The notes under the pieces are model-generated. The model ran no database searches, had not been told where the DNA came from, and worked only from the letters and a program-made list of their open reading frames with translations. A stretch of 64,000 bases of DNA from Paguma larvata. Its lineage: Eukaryota; Chordata; Mammalia; Carnivora; Viverridae. Below are positions 12,176-23,775 of the stretch, in pieces. A program made the translations under genes and the position numbers. The first letter of the stretch is position 1, and the number at the start of each line of letters is the position of its first letter. Location of the stretch: the NCBI GenBank assembly GCA_030068075.1, contig CM057828.1, positions 110,156,699 to 110,220,698 on the forward strand, read 5' to 3'.

Positions 12176-13180
12176 TGCCTCCGTGTTTCCCTTCAGTCCA
12201 CAGTTCTATCAGGTTTTCACCAACTGTAAATGTCACTTTTCAAAATAGTTGTTTTTAATATACTTAACGTAGTAAAAACAGCCCATATTTAAAATCCTAA
12301 TATTAAGTTTCACGTTATATAATTGCACGAAATTAATTTTACCGAGTGAGCCTTTTATGTTTTCAGTTAATAAAAGTCCACGTTTAGTGCCTGAGAGTCC
12401 TGTGAGTCTCTTTAACTATGTTATGGGAAATTTTGCAGGATTTCCAGAAATTATGAATGTCACTGGAAATTTCTACCTCTCATTATTTAGTGCTCACTTC
12501 TTCGAGACTTGTAATTCAGTAGGTGACGGGGCAGGGGCGGGGGGGCTTGTAGAACACACCATCTGGGGAGGCCCTGTAAATGTGCGTGGAGCAGACCACT
12601 GCAGTAGCCGCACTGCCAGGAAAGACTTCCTACAATCACACATCCTAGCGTTTTAAGCTTTAAAAACTTAACAGCATTTTCAGCTTCTCTAGGACTCCTA
12701 TTGTTCAAACTGCTTTCAAAAGAAAAAAAAAAAATCAAACCTGTGGTTATTCTAGCATAACTGACCTTTATTGCAGATTGCCTCGTTTTCTCCTAAAGAG
12801 CCTGGTGTTTGCAGGAACAATTCTCAGGACTCCCATTGTCCTTGGGAAGTAATGAGCTCTCATACTTCTCAGTGCTTAACTTTGGGGGGTAGTTATGCAC
12901 GGCCTGTTAGATTATTAGATTACCTCCCTTATCGTTAGCAATTCTTGTCCTTAAACAGGCATGGAAAATAAAAAGCAGAAGACACTCCGCGTGTAGTGTA
13001 GACACAGTCATCTGTGCACAGACACACACTTACCACCGTGCCTGTCCCCCAAGGCACCGCTTTTAACAACAGATTCAAAAGGAAAACTTCATTTGCCTTG
13101 CATTCATTCAGCAGATACGTGTGAACCTCCTGTGTGCCAGGCGCAGAGAGTATTTAGCGGGAAATCAGCATGCATCCCAT
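12176..13180. other. Unique non-coding sequence
   Basis: No gene recognised. A guanine-rich patch (ggggcaggggcggggggg) lies at 12528-12545. A short stretch at 13100-13145 (cattcattcagcagat...ctgtgtgccaggc) resembles the end of an old SINE or L2. Confidence 0.4.
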
Positions 13181-13229
13181 CGTGACTGCTTAGTTCCTGC
13201 GCCCCCAACCCAAAGGCCACCACCGATGC

Positions 13230-13480
13230 CAGTTTCTTTTGTTTACTTGCAGAGATATTCTGTGCCTATAAGGAACATATTTGTGTGCGTACCTCACTAT
13301 TTTTTTTACTCCAACACAGTAATAATAATCTATCCATCTCATATCTCGGAGAATATTCCACATCAGTCTACCCTACCTTCTTTTTTACTGTTGCATAGTA
13401 TTACATTGTCTGGTTGGATGTTTATTTTGGGAGTACCCTATTGCTTGACATATTTAAGTAATTCCTAGGGGTTATTCTTC
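13230..13480 (-). repeat. L1 fragment (old L1M type)
   Basis: The stretch 'tactgttgcatagtattacattgtctggttgg' and what follows match the L1 3' region read on the minus strand. It is short, diverged and non-functional. Confidence 0.55.
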
Positions 13481-14482
13481 TTACACTTTGGGGCCTTGCC
13501 CTCTTTCTCCTGCCTTATACATTTCTTCTGATGCATCACTCCGTTCCCTGTTGCTCCAGCATTAATGGTTCTGGGGAGGGGGTGCACCGCCACCTTCGCA
13601 GACACCCTTACCCTTGTCCAGACTTCCTGATAGGTCCAGGCCAGCCTGAGTAGGTTACATTTATCCAATAAGGCATTATCTTTCCCCGCAGAGATTTCTT
13701 GTGATTATCTTGTAATTGTTGATCGTGAAGACCACAGATCAACTTTTCTACTCCAGGACCCACTTTCTTGAATTGCGGTAAACTTGAGAGTTGACTCCGT
13801 TTGGCAGTCATCATACCTGTCACCTAGGACTCTCATTCAGGTTGCCCAGGCTGCTCACTGCTCAGTGTTCTCCCTTGCTGACACAGCCAGTTACCCAAGG
13901 GGTTTCCTTTGCTCCTGCATCACAGTCGGCCTCCTTTTCCTTTGCATGGCATTGCTCTTCCTGTGTGATTTTATTTCCACTGTAACGTAGAAACTTTAAG
14001 ATCAATCAAAGCACATTAACTTTAAATGCATCATAATTAGCTCGCTCCCTTTTGGATGGCTCTATAAAACATATCTAGTTTCATTTCTGGAAACCTTAAC
14101 TGTCAGAAGGCTGCTTTCTTACATTTGGTCGTGAAAAATAGGGCGCCCCTTCCCAACTTAAATCTTCAGAGACTTTGAAGTGACCTTGACCACTGGTTGT
14201 TGCTTCAGCTGTGCCTTCTGGTCTTTGTTGTTCCTGCTCTTCTTCATGCTGACATCACCGTCTTCTGCTTCTGCGGCTCAGTTTTTCCGTTTCCAGTTGT
14301 CTCTTCTCTCTTCACTCCAGTCCCCACTTTGCCCTTCTATGGATGTCTGTTTTTTATTTAAAGCAGTTTCTTCTTCAGAACTTGCTTGTTTCTGTGACTG
14401 TTTTATCTTGTATTCGAGCAGCATAATTTACTATTCCCTTACTCCCTCAGATGGTTAGTCCCCTCACCTGTCCCCTCCATAT
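13481..14482. other. Unique non-coding sequence
   Basis: Only short open frames without recognisable homology. Pyrimidine-rich between 14180 and 14420. Confidence 0.4.
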
Positions 14483-14719
14483 TAAAGGGTTTTAGGGGCA
14501 CCTGGGTGGCTCAATCGGTTGGACATCCGACTTCAGCTCAGGTCATGACCTCACGGTCCGCGAGTTTGAGCCCCACATCAGGCTCTATGCTGACAGCTCG
14601 GAGCCTGGAGCCTGCTTCGGATTCTGTCTCCCTCGCTCTGCCCCTTCCCCGCTCATACTCTGTCTCTCAAAAATAAACATTCAAAATTTTTAAAAAAATA
14701 AACAAAATAAAGGGTTTTA
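14483..14719 (+). mobile_element. Felid CAN SINE with perfect 12-bp TSD
   Basis: The head starts at 14495 (ggggcacctgggtggctcaa). The body carries the felid 'tgctgacagctcggagcctgg' segment, then a TC-rich zone and the tail 'aaaaataaacattcaaaa'. The flanks taaagggtttta at 14483-14494 and 14708-14719 are identical. Confidence 0.96.
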
Positions 14720-14924
14720 TCATGGTGCTAACTCATTTTCTTATTCTGGCACTGAAATTAAATAGAAAAAAAAATTTTTTTCTGGAGCTCTATCCTCTCT
14801 TTTAATTTTAGTAAATTTGGAAATGTTAAAGGTCACTTTCAAATTGTGGCCCTCTTCATCTTGTTAGACAACTTTCTTGGCTCGGTCTCTGAATTTTTAT
14901 TTCAGCCACTAATTAATCACTTAA

Positions 14925-15440
14925 TTACCACTTATAAATTCAGCAAATAACTATGCCTATTTCTGCCACATGCCCAACACTGTTCTGGACCCTGGAGACA
15001 TAGACCAACTCTCTGCCCTCAAGAAATCCACATCAGTGACGAAAGACAGCAGCCTATGGTGTAATCTGTAAGATGGAGCCAATGCACTAGAGAAAATTAG
15101 GACTGGAAAAGAGGAGGGAAGTTCAGAATGGGGGTAGTTTTAATCAAAGTAGTCAGAGAATTGCTCCCCAGGAAGAAGCCATTTGACCAGACTGGAAGGA
15201 AATGGTGCAGCAGGCACTGGGCATTTGTCAGGAAGCCGGAAGCGCATCCTGGCAGTGAGCACAGCAAGTACAGAGACTGAGAAAGCGGGTGTGTGGCACG
15301 TGGAAGGAACAGCTAAGAGGCCACCGTGGCTGGAGAGTAGCGAACAAAGGAAGTCAGTCACAGAGGTTCCCAGGAGCTGAGGGCATGAGGACTTCGTCTC
15401 CGGCTCGGACACAGTTTTGAGCAAATGAGTGAGGTGACGG
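14925..15440 (+). repeat. Ancient interspersed repeat, family not assigned
   Basis: Phrases such as 'acatgcccaacactgttctggaccctggagacatag', 'ctctgccctcaagaaat' and later 'agcaagtacagagactgag' and 'ccaccgtggctggag' occur in the same order as in a common old mammalian repeat. It is probably LINE-derived and related to the copies at 5.8, 17.2 and 50.1 kb. Confidence 0.45.
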
Positions 15441-17165
15441 GGCTGGTTCTGTGATGCATTATTGTCACATATTGTTTCAGGAGGATTTATGACTGATTAA
15501 GGACAAAGCAGCTTTTCCTCCAGTTCTTTTGTACCCAGTCAGTTGAGAGTACGCAGTAGATGTTTTCTCTTCTCTTCCTTCCTCATCCTCGATTTATTGT
15601 GTAGATGCCAAGACCATTGTTATTGTTAACGTAATTATTTAATAAGCCTTGTCTTTAAGCGACCAAAAGCTATCAGTAACGTTAAGCTTTCTGTAAACTC
15701 AATCCCGATTTAACATTTATTTACAACGGACTGCAGCACTTCTTCCGCCAAGATGAGAAGATAAGGCTTAAAATGAAAGACATTTAAATTTAAAGTCTAT
15801 AGATAGAGAACCAAAGATAAATAAAAGGATGTAGGAAGAAGAAACGATCTGTAACAGACTGTTGTGAGGTGACGGGCCAGTTCATTCACCCATGAGCTTC
15901 GCGGCAGCAAAGCTAACGAGGGTAAGAACAGATGCCACAGCTCTGACCTGAGTTTCCCCAGACTGCTCGTCTTACTCCTTACTCCAGTGCAAGCCACCAT
16001 GTGAAACATGTTTTTCACATACCTTTTCTTCACCTCAGAGGGATTACTTTCTAAAACAAGCTGATCAAGTATACAACCTTATTCCTACCATGCTACTTAT
16101 TTATGCGAGAGTGTCAGTTTTGCCAAGAGAATCAACTTTCTGCTAAAATCGTTAGGTCAGTAACTACAGACGTTAAAATTTAGGCTGATTTAAAAATTTT
16201 GTCTCTTGCAGTAGATTGAAATAGATTGCCGGCTTCGAAAGGCAGAAATCGTGTCTGTTCATCTTCGTATCCTTGCTCTGCCTGAAAGCATTCTTCTGTC
16301 CTTCATCCACAACTCTAGGACCTCAAGAGCTCAGAAAACAGAAAATTTGATCCAAAGTGGGGTACCAGACTCATTCAGAGGCAAAACCTGAACAGAGCAA
16401 GACTATTTTAAAAAATCTTCATTTGTCCCACTTCTTGCGAATACTCCCGTATTATACTACAGAGCGGTGGTAGGTTTAAATCGGGTGCCCTGCAGACCCT
16501 GCTAGGTGTTAATGTAACATTTGGTTTATGCATCCTATTACTTTTCTAAAATTTGAAAATGTAAATTTCAAGATACATCTGCCCCCAAAAGCTTTAGAAA
16601 GAGACCGGGGGCCCGTCGCAGCCAGTCCCTAGAATAGTGACTAGTGTAGGCACCTGGCAAGCATGAGTGGGAGTGAAGTTGGGCTAAAATGGAGAACTCA
16701 GAAAAGGGGGACTCGACTGCCGCCAGGCCTCCGGACCTTGAGGTCTCAGGGAATAAAAGATGATTCAGTTCCTAGGAGCAGTGCATTGAAATGTTGCCTT
16801 AACTATTCTCTTAGAATAGTTGTACTTGGTCTTCAGTTTGGTCTTCAGCTAACCTAGTAAATAGGGAATAGGAAGTTCTATTGTATCAGTTAAAATTGCT
16901 CCTCTCAGTGTCCTAACAGGTGCTTTTTACGTGATCCGTGCCTTTCTGATGTTGTGTCTGTATCTCATCATTTTGTATCATTTTGTTTTCATTCAACATT
17001 TTTTAAGGTGTCACATCAGCTTTTTTAATACTGGTGATTTAATTGCAAAAGCACACATAAACAGTTTGAAAGGTGTGAGGAGAAATTCACAAGTCACATG
17101 GGAAACCGCAACAAAGCTAGCATTCAGTCTGGAATTCCTCCGCTGTGCAAAACAAACTGCACCAG
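15441..17165. other. Unique non-coding intron sequence
   Basis: No gene or repeat recognised. A perfect 9-bp inverted repeat with a 3-nt loop lies at 16801-16821. Confidence 0.4.
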
Positions 17166-17169
17166 CCAG

Positions 17170-17700
17170 TGGGTCAGATGGTGGGTCCTAAAAGTGAGTG
17201 AGAAATGAGCTTGATACAAGAAACATTTGTCTCCCACTGAGGATACACTGGGAAATATAGATCCGAAATAAATAGAGGCTTTGCCCTCAACAAAGCTTAA
17301 GTTCAATAGGGGAAACAAGGCATGTCTATAAAATAAATGAAGTACACAGAACATACCGGAGGACGGTCTCTGCAGCTCGGGAGGTTGGGAAAGGAGAGGA
17401 CGATTTGGAAGTAGGTACATGGAGAGGCTGGATGTGGAATATGGGAAAGACAGAGTCCAGCTCTCAAGAAGCTCTGTGTTGAGTAGGAGAGACACACAAG
17501 CAGATAAATTATTATGGAACGTAGAAAATGTTATCCTGGGAGCTTTGGAACCATAGCGGAGAATAATCCGTCCTTCCGAAGGTGGCCAGGAGTTGACTTT
17601 AAGGCCGCGCCTTGAGGAGCACGGGCATTTGTCCACAAGGGCAAGGGTGGGTCTAGGAACGCATCTCAGGCAGAGTAAATGAGGCCCGTTTGCACTCTTC
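17170..17700 (+). repeat. Ancient interspersed repeat, family not assigned
   Basis: 'gaggatacactgggaaatatag ... gctttgccctcaacaaagctta' and the purine-rich sequence after it resemble the old repeat also seen at 14.9 and 50.1 kb. It ends just upstream of the ZNF438 exon acceptor. Confidence 0.4.
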
Positions 17701-17753
17701 GCACTAGGAGAGTTACACCAGAGTGACTTTTTATATTGTCATTGTCATTGCAG

Positions 17754-19560
17754 GTGAATCAAACATCTCTTCTGGAACGATTCAGAGTGGGAGAGGTTTG
17801 CAGAATAAGAGTCAGTTCAGGACCATTGCGCCAAAACTCGTGCCCAAAGTCCTGACGTCCAGAGTGCTGTCATGCCATTCCCCATCACTCTCTGATCAGG
17901 TGAACCCAGGACCCTCCATCAACGCCAAGCCCCTGGGGGTGCCCACCCAAAATTACGCTCTGATGCAGGTTGCTGGACAGGAGGGGACCTTTTCTCTCGT
18001 CGCTCTGCCACACGTCGCCTCCGCTCAGCCAGTCCAGAAACCCAGAGTAGCGCTGCCTGAAAACCTGAAGCTGCCTATTCCTCGATACCAACCCCCAAGA
18101 AAGAACAAGGAATCAAGAAAGAAACCCGCTCGGCGCTCCTCTGAGAGTGGCGGTGGCATACCTCCTGCCCAAACCCAAACGTCCCCCTCCCCACCTGAGC
18201 CCCCACACAGACCTGGTCCATCAGATCGAGTGCCGTCCTTAGACCCAGGCCCAGCCAGCGTCAGCACGGTGGCACTGACCAACCTCGGTGGCCCCAGAGA
18301 CTTTCCATCCCCAGGGACCAACAACCATGGAATTCTGAACCCTCCCGGCACCCCGACGGTGTCCACACCGGAGGAGCCCTCAGGCAGACCGGGCCTCTCA
18401 GAGACCCCAGGGAAAGCGAACTTGGTGAGCGAGGAAACCCGCAGTAAACCTGCCGTTGCCAGTGGAAAATGGAGAGAACAAGCTGATCTTGCCAAAGCCG
18501 TGACCGTTTTATCACCAGCCGTTTTCAGCAGCGCGGTTCAGCGGGTCTCTCCAGACCCCAGAGGTAAACTGCCCATCCTGCCCTGCGCCAGCGGGAGAAC
18601 AGCGGAGGCGTGCGGAGGCCCGTCGGATGTGAGCCTCCCAGACGGCCCCGTGCCTGGGCTCAGGGCGGCCTGCGGTAAGGCGCCCTCGGGCCCCGACGGC
18701 TTTACTGCAGCCACCAACGTGCTCGGCAAGACACCTGCCCCACAGAGCCCCTGCAGCAGTACCTTTTGTGCGGCCACCAGGCCGGACCTCAGCCACAAGG
18801 CAAAACTCGGCGGTGGGGCAGCAAAGAGAAGAGTAAGACGACGAAAGGTACCGGATGAAATTTTGGCATTTCAGGGGAAAAGGAGGAAATGCGTCGTTAA
18901 TAAGTGTAAAGATAGTAAAGAAAGAGTAAAAGCTGATGCGCAAGAATCCAGTGACCAGAAACCAGGGGCTCTGAAGAAATACCGCAGCATTATGCCCAAG
19001 CCTGTGATCGTCCTGTCCGCTCTGGCTCCCCTGGCTTCTCCTGCAGGCCTGTTCCAGCCCCAGACGCCCGGCAGCCTGGGGCAGGACGTGTTGGTAAGCA
19101 GTCCCCTCACTCCGAAGTATCCCGGCTGGAAGCAGGATAGCGGCGCCCCCCCGAAGCCCGGCTCTGCGCTGAGGAACGGACTCTCGGGCCTTAAGAAACC
19201 GTGGCACAGGTGTCACATCTGTAACCACCACTTCCAGTTCAAACAGCACCTCCGGGACCACATGAACACACACACCAACAGGCGGCCCTACAGCTGCCGG
19301 CTCTGCCGCAAGGCCTACGTACGCTCCGGCAGCCTGAGCGCACACATGAAACTGCACCACGGGGAGAGCCGCCCGAAGAAGCTCGTGTGCTGTGAATTTT
19401 GTGCCAAAGTCTTTGGCCACGTCAGGGTCTACTTGGGCCACCTAAAAGAAGTGCACCGGGTTGTCATCAGCACGGAGCCCTCCCCCGGCGAAAGGCAGCC
19501 AGGAGACGCGTCAAAGAACAGAGGCCTGACCGCGCGGGGCCCGGAGGGACTGGCGGAGAG
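17754..19560 (+). CDS. ZNF438: ZNF438 main coding exon (zinc fingers 1-3)
   Basis: This 1807-nt exon encodes most of zinc finger protein 438, a nuclear C2H2 protein reported in human as a transcriptional repressor. It starts after the acceptor 'ttgtcattgcag' at 17753 with two bases that complete a Gly codon, then ESNISSG. Visible parts are a conserved N-terminal block (SQFRTIAPKLVPKVLTSR), a Pro/Ser-rich disordered middle, a basic nuclear-localisation-like run (KRRVRRRKVPDEILAFQGKR), and three C2H2 fingers. The fingers are at 19211-19273 (C-x2-C-x12-H-x3-H), 19295-19360 and 19391-19456 (both with H-x4-H). All zinc ligands are present. The exon ends in the donor gagag|gtgagt. There are no frameshifts or stops. 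About 601 codons here plus 204 in the next exon match the human protein (828 aa) minus its short first coding part, which is not in this window. Confidence 0.97.
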
Positions 19561-20703
19561 GTGAGTGCTCAGGGGCCGGAGGCCTGGCAGCAAGGGGAGC
19601 TTGGGTTTGGAGGACAGGGCAAGAGTCCCTATTCGGAAAGACGGGTCTGTAAGACCATCCCTCGGATTAACGTTTGGGGAGGTCACTACCTCTTCCTCCA
19701 CGTTTGTAAAGAGCGATCTCATTCCTTGTCCCTTTCTGAGCAGTGATGATTTTTAATCCCTCTAATCCCAGTGAGCCAGGGCACAGACGCCAGTGTGCGG
19801 TAGGCTGGGGACAACAGAGTGAGAGAGGAAATGTGAAATATGAATCACTGTGTCTAGTTCCTGGTACCCTCAACAAGTAATGTTCCCAAACTCCTGGCCA
19901 CAGAATGTATACCTAAAGGTCATCCTGTGCCCCGGAATGAGTCAGACCCATGGTAGGGACTCCGCACCCCCCACGTTGACCATACCCGCAGGGCCCAGAA
20001 TGAATTGTCATCAACACCATGGAGATTAAACATTTTCTAACTTTAGATTCCCTGTCCCTCGTCATTCTTAATTGTCTTAATTGTTCTCAACACTTCCTAT
20101 TCAGTTTTGGCTTCTGCTGTCGCCTTCATTTTAAAATCAGGGGTGCCTGCTCTATGTCTTCCCGGCTTTTCTGGAGTTTCTCTGCTTTTCTTCAGGCGTT
20201 CCTATCCACTGAGAGATGTCTGTGCCTTTTATTAACGCACCTAGCAGCCGCCCTAAAGAAACCTCTCTTCCGAATAGTTTTCTGTAGCACATTTTGATTT
20301 GGAGGTAAACTGTCCAAACTGCGTTCAGTGGTCAAGGTTAGGAAAGGCAGCAGCAGGTGGCGTGGCCCAACGAAGCGGGTCCCTGTGCTGCCTCACGTGG
20401 TACTGCCTGACCCTGAAGTTGACACCTAGCTGGTAACCAAAGAATAGTTAACTCCCTGGGGGAGAGACAGAAAGAGAAACACTCTGTCACTGGACGCCAG
20501 TAGCTTGAGAACCATGTGACCCCAAGCAGGAGTGACGGTTGGTGTCCACTGTGGCCTGTGCTTCCCCTGTGCTCTTTCCCCCGTTCCCTGTTCCTTCTCC
20601 TCACTGGGTGTGTTTTTTGGGTCCCTGAAAGCGAGCAGCTGAATGAGAAGTTCCAGTTGTGTTTTGCATGAAGTCTTACGCAGACCGTGCTCCCCCTTTC
20701 CAG
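19561..20703 (+). other. ZNF438: Last intron of ZNF438
   Basis: Starts with gtgagt and ends with 'ccccctttccag'. The intron interrupts an Arg codon (ag|g), and joining the flanking exons restores the frame with no added or lost residues. I see no gene or clear repeat inside. Confidence 0.93.
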
Positions 20704-21319
20704 GGAAAACAAGTCCAGCCTGGAAGAAGACCTCCTCCTAACCCAGGCCGACGAAGTCAAATTACAAATCAGATGTGGCCGCTGTCAGATCACCGCTCAG
20801 TCTTTTGCTGAAATCAAGTTTCATTTACTTTACGTGCACGGAGAGGAAATTCAGGGCCGGCTGCAAGAGGAGATCTTACCGGGAAGCACAGGAGCTCAGG
20901 AAGAACTGGCAAAACACCCTGCTCCTTTCTGGAAACATCCTGAGAGGAGGAAGGTGCTCAAGCGTTGTCCCCCTGATGAGGACCTGCATGCATTTCCTAA
21001 ACCAAAGAGGCAGCTGTGCCTGCATCATCACAGTGACGGGGAAAGACTCAGGAAACCGGAGGGAGCCCAGGCGGGGCCCAGGGAGCCGCCGGGGGTCGCC
21101 CCTCGGGGCTCCGCGGGTCCCAGCCCCCACGCACTCCTCCTTGGGGCCCATTCAGGCTTTAACTGCGTCCTCTGTGCACAGACGCTGGCAAGGAAAGAAG
21201 AAGTCCTCCGGCACTGGGAACAAGAACACAATTGTGAGGACCCGCCCAAACTGTGGGCGATTTTAAACGCACTCTCTAGCCAGGGGGTGACCGGACTTCC
21301 CGGGGAAACTGAGAAGTGA
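20704..21319 (+). CDS. ZNF438: ZNF438 terminal coding exon (zinc fingers 4-5 and stop)
   Basis: The exon supplies the last base of the split Arg codon and 204 further codons, ending in TGA at 21317-21319. It begins ENKSSLEEDLLL, as in the human protein. It carries a fourth C2H2 finger at 20774-20839 (CGRC ... H-x4-H) and a fifth at 21164-21229 (CVLC ... H-x4-H), both with complete ligands. An acidic/basic linker lies between them. The C-terminal tail (PPKLWAILNALSSQGV, then ending ETEK) matches the family. The reading frame is intact, so the gene looks functional in this animal. Confidence 0.97.
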
Positions 21320-21606
21320 AATCTTGGGGGTGGGGGTAAGGAGAATGTTGCTTGCTTGCTTTCTCTTTCTCTCAAGCCCCTGTGTTTTTATAGTGGTGCT
21401 TAATTATAAAAGTCAGACAAATTAGGATCAGGATTAATGAGCACAAGTGATTTTTGTACATAGTTTTATTTTCTTAAAAAAATATATATGTATGCCCTTG
21501 ATGTATATTTTTCTAACCATATGCAGTTTTATTTTAAAAGTCTGCGTACTAACCATTAATGTCTTAGACTTCATTTGAGAATAAAGAAAAAGATCAAAAT
21601 TTGGGG
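21320..21606 (+). other. ZNF438: ZNF438 3' UTR (inferred extent)
   Basis: AT-rich sequence following the stop codon, up to about 20 bases beyond the first good poly(A) signal. The end is inferred. A longer UTR using later signals (for example AATAAA near 22019) is possible. Confidence 0.6.
21580..21585 (+). terminator. ZNF438: Poly(A) signal AATAAA for ZNF438
   Basis: A canonical AATAAA 261 bases after the stop codon. GT-rich sequence follows about 75-100 bases downstream (gttcgggcgtgtgcgtctgt), as expected for a cleavage/polyadenylation site. Confidence 0.6.
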
Positions 21607-23775
21607 AATGAAATGTAAAAGATTATATAGGCGGCTCTTCAAATACAGTGTTCAGCATGTTCGGGCGTGTGCGTCTGTCCTTTTGGTCAGCTCTTTGCTG
21701 TATAAGTAGACCGACAAGTGTGGCAAATCTCCAGGTTGGCGGTCGGTCCAGTCTCAGCCACGTGTATAGTGTTGACATTTATCGAATTCTCTGGTGACTT
21801 TGAGTAGGTTGTAGAGCAGTACATTTAATAGAGTTCTCACCTACCATAATTTAAAATCAATGTTTCCAGGACTTAGGTTTTTTTTTTTGTTTGTTTGTTT
21901 GTTTGTTTTTTTTTGCTATTTTCCTAATCATTCATTGCCTGAAAGATTAGACGTTGGTAAGGCTTACAGCTGTAGTGTTCCATATCAAAGCAATCGAGCA
22001 TTTTTTAGTACTTCGGCTAATAAAAAAAAAAAAATTAGATTTTTGGTTAAAAGACCTTTTCAAGTAGTCTTTTGGGCCAGGAAATTTATAGCATGGGAGG
22101 TGCGCTAGACAGTTCGGCCCGGATGGCTAGGTGTCTGAACGCCTCGCCCCCCTGCCCCAAGGAGCTTCACAGGGTTATCTCTAGCCGGTCGATGTTCGAA
22201 GCAACCGTGCCTTCTGAGCCCAGGGTCCTCTTTGAAAGCCGAGAGTAGATGATGGCCTCTTGAATTCCTGGGGATCCGAAAAGTTGCCACTTGGAGCTCC
22301 TGGCCATCCTGGCTGCGAAATCATTTTCTTAGAATGGGGGAGTTTGAGCAGTCGTCCAACTGAAGTTTCAGCCTCTGGGTGAAAGTGCATGTGGCCAGCC
22401 CCGTCTGCCCGAAGCACGGCCCAGGCGTCATCACAACATCTGTGCTACAGGAAGTTGCCGAAGCAGAAAGAACCGAATTCGAATTGATAAGCTAGTGGGT
22501 TTTAAGTCATCTTTTTTTTTTTAATGTCTCATTTTAAAAGAACGTGTTCATAAGCACGATTTGGCTCAAATTTTCCAGAAAGGGAAAACTCAATTCTTGA
22601 CTTTTTGCAAATAGTTTTATAAACTTGAGAATACGAGGGTAGGAGTGGAAACCTCTGAAATTCTGCCATGGCGCAGCGACCATCATGCTCTACCCTGTTT
22701 GCAAGAGATCATATCAGGCCTTCCCTCCGTGATATTTTTAGAACTGGGTTAGCAACAAAACCACTTCACCATTCACTGCAGAGCCTTTTGGGAAGATTGG
22801 TCCGAAGGCACTAAAAGTGAGATCAATCAAGAATACTACTGAAATTCAAGTCGTGAACCTTGAATTCAAACTATAAAATTATTTGTAGACTCCTCAGTCC
22901 TCAGATACTAAGCAGCATTTCTGAAGTTCTGGCCAGTCGGCCGAGGCAGAGGCGGGGCCGTGGGGGAGAGTGCATCCACACAGCGAGGAAAGAAAAATCC
23001 GAAGTCCTCCAGGTTGTGGAGACACCGGCCTACGGCCAGTGTTTAAAACCACCGAGGATATAGACAGCCTGTAAGAAGTGGAGACTTCTGAATGGGGCAC
23101 GAGCCCAGGTCGGGAGGTGTGACTGACTCATGATTCGGCGCCCTGACCGGAGCTGACTGGCTCTCCTTCTCCTCAGGGCCCTGCACCACAGGTTGGGGGA
23201 GCATCAGCCCTCATCCTTAGGAAGCTCTTATTATGAGAGAAGGAGCTGTGCAGTGCAGAGGGGCCTCACCGGATGCCTATGTGTGTGGGTTCATTCCGAA
23301 TAGAATGTTCTAGTTCTCAGCTTGTGGAAGCACTCCCCTGCATTACAGCGGGAAGGGTCCCGATGCCACCTGAGATAAGGGGCTTCTGGCCCTTAAGAGC
23401 GCTTCTTCAGCTAGAATGGCATGGAGAGGGACCCCTCCTGGGGAGCAGGAAGGAAAGGGAGGGTCATTCCACTGACGTGACTCTGGGAACAGCTCAGATG
23501 GATGAGCCAGTGGGTCTTCATTGTTGAGCCTCCCTGGGCACAGCCGTGTTTTTGGCGCGGTCCCAGCCTGCATCTTTGACCCACAGGCAGCGAGGGGTAG
23601 ACATGCGCTGCTCCGTGTGACCCTCAGAGCGTTACCCGTCTGGGCCTCCGCTCCGTCATCCCTACAACGAGAGCGGTGCTGCCGGCTAGGGCCTCGCACT
23701 AACCGGGGACTGGTATTTGTTATGCCTCTGGCCAGCCTTGGAGAAGAGGTAGGTTACGTCATAGAAAGACCATTT
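21607..23775. other. Downstream flank of ZNF438, nothing recognised
   Basis: Non-coding. It holds a T-rich (GTTT)n microsatellite at about 21879-21914 and short poly(A)/poly(T) runs. No gene or named repeat was identified. Confidence 0.45.

Noticed and set aside
1..17753. First coding exon of ZNF438
   Set aside because: I searched by eye for sequence encoding the known short N terminus with a matching phase-1 donor and did not find it.
18512..19441. Long minus-strand frame as a gene
   Set aside because: It is the complement of an intact, well-recognised ZNF438 exon and matches no protein I know.
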